Below the pieces are notes generated by a model. That model was not told the DNA's origin. It saw nothing but the letters and a program-made list of their open reading frames with translations, and did no database searches. This document shows, piece by piece, positions 1 to 7,897 of a stretch of DNA of 16,424 bases (its first letter is position 1; each line of letters begins with the position of its first letter). Made by a program: the position numbers and the translations under genes. Origin of the DNA: Candidatus Njordarchaeota archaeon (GTDB lineage: Archaea; Asgardarchaeota; Njordarchaeia; Njordarchaeales; Njordarchaeaceae); NCBI GenBank assembly GCA_029856055.1, contig JAHQWF010000136.1:1-16424 (forward strand). The letters run 5' to 3'.

Positions 1-1
1 A

Positions 2-187
2 AAGATAAGAGAAAAATTGGGTCTGAAACCAGGAAAAAAAGTTAGATATAGAATTGAAAATGGAAAACTAATAGTAGAACCTATTCCAAGAATTGAAGAC
101 CTATTAGAAGAGGAACCGAAAGTAGTAATAGATCTTAATGAGTTTCTTGAATTCAGAAGATCATTATCTAAGAGGCTTGAAGAATGA
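2..187 (+). CDS. VapB-type antitoxin, AbrB/SpoVT fold (5' end outside window)
   Basis: The reading frame is open from the window edge and encodes 61 residues before TGA. The first 25 or so visible residues (LREKLGLKPGKKV, then IENGKLIVEP) match the second half of the AbrB/SpoVT/MazE swapped-hairpin fold. The remainder is an acidic, helical tail of the kind that wraps the partner toxin. The stop overlaps the next start as ATGA (184-187), so the two genes are translationally coupled. The role as the DNA-binding, toxin-neutralising partner of the PIN protein downstream is inferred from this arrangement. The N-terminus and promoter lie outside the window. Confidence 0.75.
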   Translation, partial: KIREKLGLKPGKKVRYRIENGKLIVEPIPRIEDLLEEEPKVVIDLNEFLEFRRSLSKRLEE

Positions 188-672
188 GGATTTTAATGGA
201 TACAACCTACATCCTACCACTAATAAAAATCAGTATTCATGGATTAAACAAAAAAGTACTTCAGGAAGTTCTTTCAAAGCACGATGTTTATTTTTCTAAT
301 ATATCTATTTTCGAATTAATGGCAAAGGGAGCTAAATACGTGGCGAATCGTCTCCTAGATCCGGAAGATATCATTCTTGGAGTAAAAGCTATTCTCGATG
401 ATGAGAGAATAAAAATAGTTGATTTTGAAAGCAGTGAAGAAATACTAGAACTAGGTATCAAAGTGAGACTTTTTTTAAATGATTTTATTGACTGTATTTT
501 AACTAGTACAGCACTCGTTAAAGCAGATGTATTCCTAACAGAAGACTCAGAAATACATTCATTAGCAAATAATAAAGAGTTTATCAAACTGAAGAGTGAA
601 ATAAATCCAAAGCTGAAAATAGTATCGGTAAAACAATTCATGAAAACAAAAAATATTCTAAATTATAAATGA
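184..672 (+). CDS. vapC: VapC-type PIN-domain ribonuclease toxin
   Basis: A 162-residue PIN-domain protein, slightly longer than the usual 125-150 aa of VapC. The acidic residues expected for the metal-dependent RNase site are visible: D6 in the first strand (LMDTTYILPL), E44 (SIFELMAKG), D103 (FIDCILTSTAL) and D121 (LTEDSEIHSL). The known family role is RNA cleavage (tRNA or mRNA), restrained by the cognate antitoxin. The ATG overlaps the TGA of the AbrB-like gene (ATGA), the classic vapBC organisation. It ends 3 nt before the stop codon of the convergent secreted-protein gene. The target RNA cannot be told from sequence. Confidence 0.85.
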   Translation: MRILMDTTYILPLIKISIHGLNKKVLQEVLSKHDVYFSNISIFELMAKGAKYVANRLLDPEDIILGVKAILDDERIKIVDFESSEEILELGIKVRLFLNDFIDCILTSTALVKADVFLTEDSEIHSLANNKEFIKLKSEINPKLKIVSVKQFMKTKNILNYK

Positions 673-675
673 CGA

Positions 676-2145
676 TTATTCAGGTGTAATCCACCACCCT
701 GAAGGTGAAGGTGGACCTCCACCGCCTCCACTGCCTCCACTGGAAAATTTGGGAACCAACTTAAACCCAGCCACTGGAAAATGGTAATAGTAATTAGCAG
801 TGGAAGTCCTATATTCGTAAAGAAACTCAGATATACTAACATAAACACGTGTGTAATAACCAGATGATTCGAATTTGATGTATCCAGTAGCATAAGCAGA
901 ACCTTCTGCCACAATAGAAGCAGATAGACCTGCCAAAATATTAAATGGGAGAATGAGCTCCATTGCTGTTGAAGCAAAAATCAAGCCGAGTGATAGCCCC
1001 AACTCTAGTGGTATACCGTTTACTTCTACATAAGCGTCTCTTAGTTCTTTAAAGTTTATCTTATGTACTGAGTCACTAGAATAAGTATCATAGTAATCAT
1101 ACACCATCCCACGTTCATTGGAGTATAGGTAACTTATAGAGCTTGGCGGTGTATCGCTGAGATGATGACCACCTACGATTTCCCCATCGGATTTTACTTC
1201 TATGTCTCGCATATAAACCTGGAATTTCCATTCATCCAAGGGTATATCGGGAAATAATCCTGATACTGAAACTTTATATAATTGCCAAGCCTCATAGGCT
1301 GCTTGTCCCTTAATATATATCCACGTGAACTTGCCTGGTTTAACGTACCAGCCATCACCAAAGTATATCTCATAAGAACTAATTACGCTTTCTCCAAGTT
1401 TAAACGTATATTGCGCGCTCCCACTGGTAATACCAGATGCTAAGCTTATGCCTGCATGGATTCCTAGTGAACCCTTAGTAGTAACAGATCCACCAAAGTT
1501 TACGCTAATAAAGTGTCCCTCTAGAAATGAGTGTGTTCTTGCGTCCGCCCATGCTACTGGTATTTCTCCAACCACCTGTTCTGGATATGTTTCGTATTCT
1601 TCGAGCTTCCATGCGTAGATGTATGGGCCTAGTGCAAAGTCTTCTGTATGTATTTTTCGTTTCTGTACGTCTTTATCCAGTTTTTCTCTACTTAGTGTAG
1701 GTTCCTGTGTCAGATCTATTTTTATTAGTTTTTGATAGTGTTTCCCTCCTTCTAATTCCCGTGGATTATAGTTTATTACCCACCCATCGCTTATGTATAG
1801 GCCTTTCTCCGTCTCATAGAATACTGATACGAAAATTCCTATGTTTATTTTTGGTTTTCCCTTTAAGTGTTCTTTCCATGCTTTTGCAATTGTTTTTAGG
1901 ATTCCCTGAAATTTGATTGAGACTTCACCTTTCGCGTCTGTCGTTTTGTTTAGAATTGTGATCGATGTTATTTTGTTTTCTGGAGATGTTACTCCTGTTA
2001 ACTGGACTATAGCTCCTTTTAGAGGTCTCCCGTTTTGATCTGTTACTTTTATTGTTATCTTACCTATTTTTGGAATTAAGGAAAAGCTGCTAATTAAAGC
2101 TATACTTATTACTATTAGGAATATTATGGAGAAGATTTTTTTCAA
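676..2145 (-). CDS. Secreted protein of unknown function with N-terminal carboxypeptidase-regulatory-like domain and Gly/Pro tail
   Basis: 489 residues; I do not recognise a characterised family. Residues 1-26 (KK, then a run of I/L/V/S) form a signal peptide or N-terminal anchor. Residues about 28-145 begin ITIKVTDQNGRPLKGAIVQL and contain TTDAKGEVSIKF, the pattern of CarboxypepD-regulatory/Ig-like beta-sandwich domains. The middle is rich in Tyr, Gly and Ser and probably beta-structured. A hydrophobic segment lies at about 381-412. The end (468-482) is a Gly-rich then Pro-rich linker followed by WWITPE. The start is TTG: a GGTGAT Shine-Dalgarno (complement of 2149-2154) lies 3 nt upstream, and the ATG and GTG just before it are out of frame and stop at once. 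It is probably exported to the cell surface. No catalytic motif is visible. Confidence 0.7.
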   Translation of the reverse strand: MKKIFSIIFLIVISIALISSFSLIPKIGKITIKVTDQNGRPLKGAIVQLTGVTSPENKITSITILNKTTDAKGEVSIKFQGILKTIAKAWKEHLKGKPKINIGIFVSVFYETEKGLYISDGWVINYNPRELEGGKHYQKLIKIDLTQEPTLSREKLDKDVQKRKIHTEDFALGPYIYAWKLEEYETYPEQVVGEIPVAWADARTHSFLEGHFISVNFGGSVTTKGSLGIHAGISLASGITSGSAQYTFKLGESVISSYEIYFGDGWYVKPGKFTWIYIKGQAAYEAWQLYKVSVSGLFPDIPLDEWKFQVYMRDIEVKSDGEIVGGHHLSDTPPSSISYLYSNERGMVYDYYDTYSSDSVHKINFKELRDAYVEVNGIPLELGLSLGLIFASTAMELILPFNILAGLSASIVAEGSAYATGYIKFESSGYYTRVYVSISEFLYEYRTSTANYYYHFPVAGFKLVPKFSSGGSGGGGGPPSPSGWWITPE

Positions 2146-2458
2146 AAAATCACCATGCCCAATACAGTAGGCATGTGTTTGCGGAAGTATATATTTACAT
2201 AATATTATTCACATAATATTATAAACTTTATTTAAATTTTATTTTAAAATAGAGACTTTTCCCACGGTCGGATGATAGCTCCAATTACTTTTCAGAAAAT
2301 CAAGAAGGTTAGAGAGGACGTTGCCTGTCTTTAGTTAGTATGCTTTGTTTAGCTAACTATAAGGAGCTGAAAGAAACATTAAGAAAAGGAGAAGAATCCA
2401 AAAATAAGTGAGAGAATACCCATAGTAATGCATATCAAGCAGTGACTCTTAGGCAAAG
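2146..2458. other. 313-nt gap between the two surface-protein genes
   Basis: The part next to 2145 is very AT-rich and carries a direct repeat of ACATAATATTA (2198-2208 and 2211-2221) and TATA-like stretches on the minus strand (for example around 2186-2196). This suggests the promoter of the 489-aa gene. From about 2260 to 2411 composition is more gene-like. Two short plus-strand reading frames, 2272-2334 (20 aa) and 2340-2411 (23 aa), are rich in Lys and Glu and lie in different frames. They could be the remnant of a broken gene. A 7-bp inverted repeat (2332-2338 with 2353-2359) sits between them. I see no RNA gene here with confidence. Confidence 0.4.
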
Positions 2459-4945
2459 TTATTTCTTCTTTATTTTAACGAACAGCGTTACAATTATCAG
2501 TATTACTAAAATTGTAAATAAGATTATTCTTAATAGTTCTCTTCTTACGTTTACCCTGATATTTACTGTAGATTTGTTTCCAGCTGCATCTATGGCTATC
2601 AAAGTTATGATATGTTCACCGGGAGTTAACTCTATATTCGCTCTGAGAGCGCTCCCACTATATTTAGTTTCTCCATCTAATTTTAGTGTGAAGTTTACTG
2701 GAGATTTATCGGTGCAAGTCCATTTAACTATGATGTTTCCAGCCTCTAATTCCGAGTTGTTCCTTGGATAAACAATCGATATTTCTGGCGCAACTGTATC
2801 TCTAATGATCCTTGTTGTGGCGCTGGCTAAGACACCATATTTATTGCTATAAGCTACAACGGTTAAGTTATATAAGCCGTCTTCGAGCAAACTTAATTCA
2901 TAACTGAAGGTAGCGTTGTTTACCTCATCAATTAAACTATAGTTCAAGTAAATCCTGAAACCAGTGATTAGAGATCGATCACTAACACTCCAAGTAAGCA
3001 TTATTAAAGAAAGATTAGTGTATGAGTAGTCTTTAGGTTTAGCTATCTCCAATGAAGGGGTGCTTTTAACATGTACATAAACTTGTGTATCAGCAGAATT
3101 CCCCGCCGAATCAATAGCTTCGACACGAACAATCCAGTAACCGTGAGCCAGATCAACAACAAAATTATTTCCTGTAATCGTCCCCATCAAAGATGTATTT
3201 AGATATATATTGAACAAGCATGGACTGAAATCAATAACGCTCCAACTAATTGTGAGGGGGCCAGCTAATACTACTGAGTTATTCTCAGGTGCTACAATAG
3301 ATATTATTGGTGGGGATAAATCAATAGCAAATAGCACTGAAAATGATACATTGACACCAGTAGATAGCTCGGCAATTAAAGTGAAATTATACCAAGATCC
3401 ATCTTTCAAGCCACTTAAATCATAACTAATATAGCTACCATCGAGCTTTGCTAAAAAGCTATTATTAAGATACAAGTAATAATTATTAATTGTTGTATGG
3501 GCTTCCCACTCAACACTAATTGATTTCGAAGCTATATATTGATTATCCTTTGGATAAGTAATCATAACGCCAGGCGAAGCAGCATCACTTGGATCTGTTT
3601 TATATATCATTACCTCATCATAATCTGTTAAGCCATCACCATCGGTATCAGAACTAAATTTATTTAGGTTATGATCCATCTCATAAGCATTACTTAATCC
3701 ATCTCCATCGCTATCGAAGGGTTCATTACTACTTTGATTCCAATCCCAAGCAAATACCTCCTTATAAAAATTAGCTATCTTACTAGATCTTATGAGCAAC
3801 GCTGCTTCCCGATTATCAGTTAAAGAGCCATCAGACCAGTTAATACTACCAACTAGAACTAATTCATCATCAACAATTATACCTTTATTATGTAGAAACA
3901 ATGGCTCAGTTGTTTCTGAAAAAGCGGGAACAACATAGAAACCCAGGTTAATTAAATTATTAGCTATTTCATTGTAATAGCTACCGAAATCATCCTCAAG
4001 TATAATCTGGACAGTAACTCCCCGTTGCCTAGCTTCTTTTAAAGCATTGATCAATCCATTAACCGTAGTCCCATTAATAATATATGCGAGCTCAAGCAGG
4101 ATGAAGTGCTTAGCATTATTTATTAAGTTCAGGATGCTATCGGTCGAGTTATCAGGCGAAAAAACTGCCTCTAACAGAGCGTTCTCATCAACTACTTCGT
4201 ATTGAGAAAATGGAGCGGAATAAGATATGTAGCCATAACTAGGTGGTTCAGTACCCTCTGAGTAAGTATAATCTAGCCCAGTATTAAATTCATCTAAAAA
4301 GATATTCTCGAATATTTTAGCTATTGTTTCGTTCCAAGCGACTACGCAAAATCCCCTGCTTGCTGTGTGATAGGGTTTTTCTTCGATATAATTTGGGTTA
4401 GGAGGGTAAGCTGTTTCACCAAAATTTTCGCTAGATACGAAAACTGATTTATTATCAACAATTACAACCTTTGCATGCACGTATCTAGATGTATCATCAT
4501 ATCGTATCCTAACGTCGTATCCATCCTCACCGAGATTATAGAACATGTTCATTATCCATCTATTATAAGGATCTCCTGATGATCCATATACACTTCCTTC
4601 GTACAATATCCTTACTTTTACATTTTTCTCACGAACCGTCTGGTTGATAACGTTGAAAATATTATAGCTCCAGAACTCGTATATCATTATATCAATTGAT
4701 TCATTAGCGCTACTTATTAAGTCTGTTAATGCTTTGTAGGAATTATCGGGCGTTACATATGCTTTAACGAGATTTATGCCTTTCTGATTTATGGTAACTG
4801 ATTTAATTAATGAAGACTCAGAGATAATATATTCCTTTTTAACCTTTTTTTCATTGATCTTGATGGTTTTATTAAATGTTTCATTCGTGATAATTATTGG
4901 TGATATAATTATGAAGAGGACAAGTAAGGATGCCAGCTTGCTCAT
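2459..4945 (-). CDS. Secreted, membrane-anchored phospholipase-D-superfamily protein with Ca-binding and Ig-like repeats
   Basis: 828 residues. Residues 1-20 are a signal peptide (LASLLVLFIIISPIII). Two PLD/HKD half-sites follow: H157-A-K159 with D164 and SSEN (171-174), and H352-N-K354 with D359 and GSIN (366-369). Together they would form one active site. Two thrombospondin-3/EF-like acidic repeats (411-422 DSDGDGLSNAYE and 433-444 DTDGDGLTDYDE) suggest calcium binding. Four Ig-like beta-sandwich repeats of about 80-85 residues follow (about 459-541, 546-627, 631-715, 719-800). A single C-terminal membrane helix (804-824) ends in KIKKK. About twenty N-X-S/T sequons indicate a heavily glycosylated surface protein. 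In the PLD superfamily such sites hydrolyse phosphodiesters of lipids or nucleic acid; the substrate here is unknown. The ATG start has a weak GGGATC element (4949-4954, complement) upstream. Confidence 0.88.
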   Translation of the reverse strand: MSKLASLLVLFIIISPIIITNETFNKTIKINEKKVKKEYIISESSLIKSVTINQKGINLVKAYVTPDNSYKALTDLISSANESIDIMIYEFWSYNIFNVINQTVREKNVKVRILYEGSVYGSSGDPYNRWIMNMFYNLGEDGYDVRIRYDDTSRYVHAKVVIVDNKSVFVSSENFGETAYPPNPNYIEEKPYHTASRGFCVVAWNETIAKIFENIFLDEFNTGLDYTYSEGTEPPSYGYISYSAPFSQYEVVDENALLEAVFSPDNSTDSILNLINNAKHFILLELAYIINGTTVNGLINALKEARQRGVTVQIILEDDFGSYYNEIANNLINLGFYVVPAFSETTEPLFLHNKGIIVDDELVLVGSINWSDGSLTDNREAALLIRSSKIANFYKEVFAWDWNQSSNEPFDSDGDGLSNAYEMDHNLNKFSSDTDGDGLTDYDEVMIYKTDPSDAASPGVMITYPKDNQYIASKSISVEWEAHTTINNYYLYLNNSFLAKLDGSYISYDLSGLKDGSWYNFTLIAELSTGVNVSFSVLFAIDLSPPIISIVAPENNSVVLAGPLTISWSVIDFSPCLFNIYLNTSLMGTITGNNFVVDLAHGYWIVRVEAIDSAGNSADTQVYVHVKSTPSLEIAKPKDYSYTNLSLIMLTWSVSDRSLITGFRIYLNYSLIDEVNNATFSYELSLLEDGLYNLTVVAYSNKYGVLASATTRIIRDTVAPEISIVYPRNNSELEAGNIIVKWTCTDKSPVNFTLKLDGETKYSGSALRANIELTPGEHIITLIAIDAAGNKSTVNIRVNVRRELLRIILFTILVILIIVTLFVKIKKK

Positions 4946-5162
4946 CTAGATCCCATCTGAATACATCATTGACTTGAGATCTAATAATGAAGAGAATTAA
5001 AAATTTATATTAAACTTATTACCATTATTTAAACCTATTACAAGATATTATGACCATATACTAAACTATTAATTCATATACCTCTATATTAGATATAGCA
5101 TAGATTCTTATTGTGGACAACACTAATATTATATGTTGGTTTTGAAGTAAAGGTGAATAGAA

Positions 5163-5513
5163 GTGTTAAGAAGCAGAAGGACTCTTAAAGTCGTCAACCT
5201 CAGGAAAAAACTAAAGAGGATCAATGTACTAGTTAAGATACTTGAGAAAAAATCTACAAAAGAAGTATTTTCAAAAGTTACGAGAAAATATCATTATATC
5301 ACTGAGTACGTAGCTGGTGACGAGACAGGAATAATACCTCTCGTTGTTTGGAACAAGTCGAAAAACTTACAACTAGGTAAAACCTATTTACTAAAAAACG
5401 TGGATATAAATTTCTATAATGGTGTACCTAAAATCATTGTTAGGGATGATAGCTTAGTTATGCCAGCTGATCAAGATATCGATTTCTCCCAAATAAATAC
5501 TGGTAATGCGTAA
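5163..5513 (+). CDS. OB-fold nucleic-acid-binding protein, crenarchaeal SSB-like
   Basis: 116 residues in a single OB fold. After a basic N-terminus (RSRRTLKVVNLRKKLKR), strands NVLVKILEKK and YHYITEYVAGDETG lead into IIPLVVW, then GKTYLLKNVDINFYNGVPKI. The VGDETG-like turn, the tryptophan after it (W63) and the aromatic pair F84/Y85 match single-stranded-DNA-binding OB folds of the Sulfolobus SSB type. The acidic, polar tail (ADQDIDFSQINTGNA) resembles the flexible C-terminus of those proteins. The start is GTG, supported by AGGTGA at 5151-5156 with 6-nt spacing. It lies just upstream of the KaiC-like ATPase on the same strand and is probably co-transcribed. Binding to DNA rather than RNA is inferred. 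It is a short relative, not necessarily the main SSB. Confidence 0.75.
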   Translation: MLRSRRTLKVVNLRKKLKRINVLVKILEKKSTKEVFSKVTRKYHYITEYVAGDETGIIPLVVWNKSKNLQLGKTYLLKNVDINFYNGVPKIIVRDDSLVMPADQDIDFSQINTGNA

Positions 5514-5535
5514 ATAAGTAAATGGTTGAATGTTT

Positions 5536-6216
5536 ATGAGTATCGAAAAGACTTCTCCCACCGGTATTGAGCCACTTGATAATGCTCTGGGCGGAGGTCT
5601 CTATAGGGGGTCATTAACATTAGTTGAAGGACCTACTGGCTCAGGCAAAACATTACTAAGCTCGAAATTCCTTTATTTCGGAGCGTTTAATTTAAGTGAA
5701 AAAAGCATCTATGCTAGTATGTCGCTCTCTAAGAAATTCTTTTATTCATATCTAAGTTCGTTTAGCATGGATTTTGAGAAACTAGAAAAGAGAAATCTCT
5801 TCAAATTCTTAGAGTTCCCTACTGTCGTGCATAAAGAGGCTTTAAAAGAGATGATGAATTCTATGATGATGGAATTTATAGAATTCGAGCCTAAGAGATT
5901 AGCGATAGATCCAATAAATCCACTTTTATCCCTACTAGATCCTATCGAGATAAGAGCAACAATTCACAACACATTAAAAAAATATCTTGAGAAATACGAG
6001 GTTACTGGATTAATCGTTGTTGATACACCGGAAGAACGATTAGATCCAATGTTTAGAGAAATCGAGTTCTTATCAGATATGGTTTTATTAATGCATAAAA
6101 AATACAAAGAGGAAGAAACTAAATTCGAAGTAAATGTTTTAAAATACCGAGGAAAGAATATAATGAGACATAAGGTTGAGTTAACCTTAGAAGACTTTTA
6201 TTTACATAAAATATAG
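5536..6216 (+). CDS. KaiC/RecA-superfamily ATPase, single domain
   Basis: 226 residues from the ATG at 5536, chosen because GGTTGA (5524-5529) is 6 nt upstream; an in-frame ATG at 5530 has no spacing. The family opening is present (SPTGIEPLDNALGGGLYRGS), then Walker A GPTGSGKT (residues 32-39), Walker B RLAIDP (121-126), and a KaiC-like end with SDMVLLMHKK and VLKYRGKNIMRHKVELTLED. Oddly, where KaiC-type proteins have paired catalytic glutamates after the strand (YVTxEEP), this one reads YASMSLSKKF, so the catalytic base seems missing. It could bind ATP as a switch rather than turn over quickly. The OB-fold gene ends about 22 nt upstream, suggesting one transcript and possibly joint work on DNA or in signalling. 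Confidence 0.82.
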   Translation: MSIEKTSPTGIEPLDNALGGGLYRGSLTLVEGPTGSGKTLLSSKFLYFGAFNLSEKSIYASMSLSKKFFYSYLSSFSMDFEKLEKRNLFKFLEFPTVVHKEALKEMMNSMMMEFIEFEPKRLAIDPINPLLSLLDPIEIRATIHNTLKKYLEKYEVTGLIVVDTPEERLDPMFREIEFLSDMVLLMHKKYKEEETKFEVNVLKYRGKNIMRHKVELTLEDFYLHKI

Positions 6217-6285
6217 TTCTTATATACCAAACTCTTCTTATGTGAATATTATATAATACATTCAATATCCTTTAAAAAATTCAGA

Positions 6286-6326
6286 TTATAAAAGAGAGAT
6301 CTTATTGATATTAGTTATAAGAGATC
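6286..6326 (+). promoter_or_regulatory. Tandem TATA-like repeats upstream of the 249-aa-gene start
   Basis: Two copies of TTATAA followed closely by GAGATC occur at 6286-6301 and 6315-6326, 29 nt apart, in the gap before the gene starting at 6381. They resemble tandem TATA boxes with a shared flanking GAGATC. The gap (6217-6380) otherwise holds only AT-rich sequence. Function is inferred from position. Confidence 0.3.
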
Positions 6327-6380
6327 GTACCAAATCCTTTTTCAACAGTTAAAAAATCGAACTTATTAACGGTAATATGA

Positions 6381-7133
6381 ATGACCATTTATGCTGCCAC
6401 TGTGCTACATGAAATCGGTATACCAATTTACAAAAGGTTTAAGAAAGGAAAGGAAAGACCTATAGAACCCTTAATAGCAGCTATCTTAGGTCTAGCTAAT
6501 GAGATTGGTCTAGGTGATATAGCGCATGCAAGTTTCGAAAGGGCCGGATTAATTGTTTTAAGAGGCATGTATGAGAGAAAGCTACTATTATCATTACTCG
6601 TTGATAAAGTGTCACATCAGTCATACGTTAAAGGTGCTTATCTTTTAACAAAAATAGAGAAAAATATTGATAGTTTGCCAGATTATGTAACGGACGAAAT
6701 CATTGCAAAGACTAAAGACATAGTGGATAGTTATTTTGGATTGTTGGATCAAATCCCAAACATTTTCGATCAAGCTTTTATATCAGCAGCGGAGAAATTT
6801 GGTCCTATGTTTTATGGTTCACTACTGATAATGCTTTATAGGGAATTAGGTGAGGACCCATTATTAACCTTTATAAAAGACCCAAGGAAATTTGTAAAAA
6901 CATTAGATGATTTAATAGGCGTAGAAGCAACAAATCAATTTTTCATTTCATTTGCAAAACACATTTGTGAATTATATCCCGAAATTTGCATAAAAATAGA
7001 GCTGAGAGATATAAAAACTTTTATACATAAGATATTAAGTAAAACAAGAAAGCATGGCAGAAGAGAATCTATTATTATCTTTAGAGAACTGCTCGAAGAA
7101 GGTATAGATGCTATAATTCATAAAAATATTTAA
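6381..7133 (+). CDS. Unknown protein with N-terminal roadblock/longin-like domain
   Basis: 250 residues, no recognised characterised family. The first 90 or so residues (IYAATVLHEIGIPIYKRF, then helix PIEPLIAAILGLANEIG, then strands GLIVLRGMYERKLLLSLLVDK) follow the strand-helix-strand order of roadblock/LC7 or longin folds, small domains that regulate Ras-like GTPases. The rest is mostly alpha-helical with no catalytic motif. It carries three cysteines, C201, C207 and, in ICIKIE, one between them and the C-terminal region. The start ATG is supported by GGTAAT (6371-6376). It converges on the ABC ATPase gene with 42 nt between stops. The domain call is by eye and tentative. Confidence 0.5.
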   Translation: MTIYAATVLHEIGIPIYKRFKKGKERPIEPLIAAILGLANEIGLGDIAHASFERAGLIVLRGMYERKLLLSLLVDKVSHQSYVKGAYLLTKIEKNIDSLPDYVTDEIIAKTKDIVDSYFGLLDQIPNIFDQAFISAAEKFGPMFYGSLLIMLYRELGEDPLLTFIKDPRKFVKTLDDLIGVEATNQFFISFAKHICELYPEICIKIELRDIKTFIHKILSKTRKHGRRESIIIFRELLEEGIDAIIHKNI

Positions 7134-7175
7134 ACAAAGATTATGTTTTGTGCCTTCTATAAATGAACACTAACG

Positions 7176-7886
7176 TTACTTTCCCTTTTTCCCTGTCTTG
7201 TTGACCACTTTCCCTCTCTCCAGTAAAATAATCTTATCTGCGTGTTTTTTCAACTCATCGATCAAAGCCTGGCTAGCTGTAGCAAGGATCACAGTTTTCC
7301 CTCTTTTTCTAGCATCCAACAATAGATCTATTACGATTTTACCAGCTTTCTCATCTAGCTGAGCTATTGGTTCATCCGCTATTATTATGTCTGGATCTGT
7401 TATAAGAGCCCTAGCTATAGCTACTCTTTGCTGTTCACCTCCTGACAGCTCTCGTGGGAACCTATTCTTTTTACCTATAAGACCTAGTTCACTAAGCAAT
7501 TCCTCTGCCTTGGCTATGATCTCTGTCTCTGGTATGTTGAGAGGTATCATAGGTACCATAACATTTTCTAGAACTGTTAAGTTGTCTATCAAGTTAAAGA
7601 ACTGAAATACGAATCCGATCTTCTCTTGCCGTATCTTAGCTAGCTCTTCTTCATTTAGATCTTTTATATTTCTTCTGAATAAGATTATTTCGCCTTGGGT
7701 TGGTCTGTCTAATCCCGCTATGAGATTGAGTGTAGTTGTTTTTCCGGCCCCTGATGGCCCCCCTATTATTATGAATTCGCTTTTAGATACTTTTAAGTTC
7801 AGGTCGCTGATAGCTGTAACCCTTCCCTTTTTGCCAGAATATTCCTTTGTCACGTTTATTAACTCTATTAATGTCTCGTTACTCAT
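7176..7886 (-). CDS. ABC transporter ATP-binding protein, MacB/LolD-like
   Basis: 236 residues with all core ABC motifs: Walker A GPSGAGKT (43-50), Q-loop FVFQFF (Q95), signature LSGGEQQR (147-154), Walker B DIIIADEP (166-173) and D-loop AQLDE. The closest family type is MacB/LolD, ATPases that drive FtsX-like permeases working on extracellular substrates rather than through a pore. The usual DEPTGNLD reads DEPIAQLD. The H-loop is atypical: the family TH(D/E) is T203-A204-S205, so the switch histidine is absent. The start ATG follows GGTGAT (complement of 7892-7897) with 5-nt spacing. It lies 11 nt after the permease stop, so the two genes form an operon. Confidence 0.9.
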   Translation of the reverse strand: MSNETLIELINVTKEYSGKKGRVTAISDLNLKVSKSEFIIIGGPSGAGKTTTLNLIAGLDRPTQGEIILFRRNIKDLNEEELAKIRQEKIGFVFQFFNLIDNLTVLENVMVPMIPLNIPETEIIAKAEELLSELGLIGKKNRFPRELSGGEQQRVAIARALITDPDIIIADEPIAQLDEKAGKIVIDLLLDARKRGKTVILATASQALIDELKKHADKIILLERGKVVNKTGKKGK

Positions 7887-7897
7887 GTTTTATCACC

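Noticed and set aside
288..641. Minus-strand frame opposite vapC, and the one at 663-977 inside the secreted-protein gene
   Set aside because: Ser-rich or Leu-rich shadow translations of strongly supported genes, with no ribosome site.
2268..2360. Possible C/D-box small RNA (GATGATA near 2271, CTGA near 2368)
   Set aside because: The C box deviates from RTGATGA, the boxes are about 95 nt apart, and no D'/C' pair or terminal stem is visible.
2442..2771. Open frame on the plus strand, and others at 3210-3425, 7387-7605, 7720-7911 and 7950-8180
   Set aside because: They run opposite well-supported genes (PLD protein, ABC ATPase, permease), lack ribosome sites and have unusual composition. They are shadow frames.
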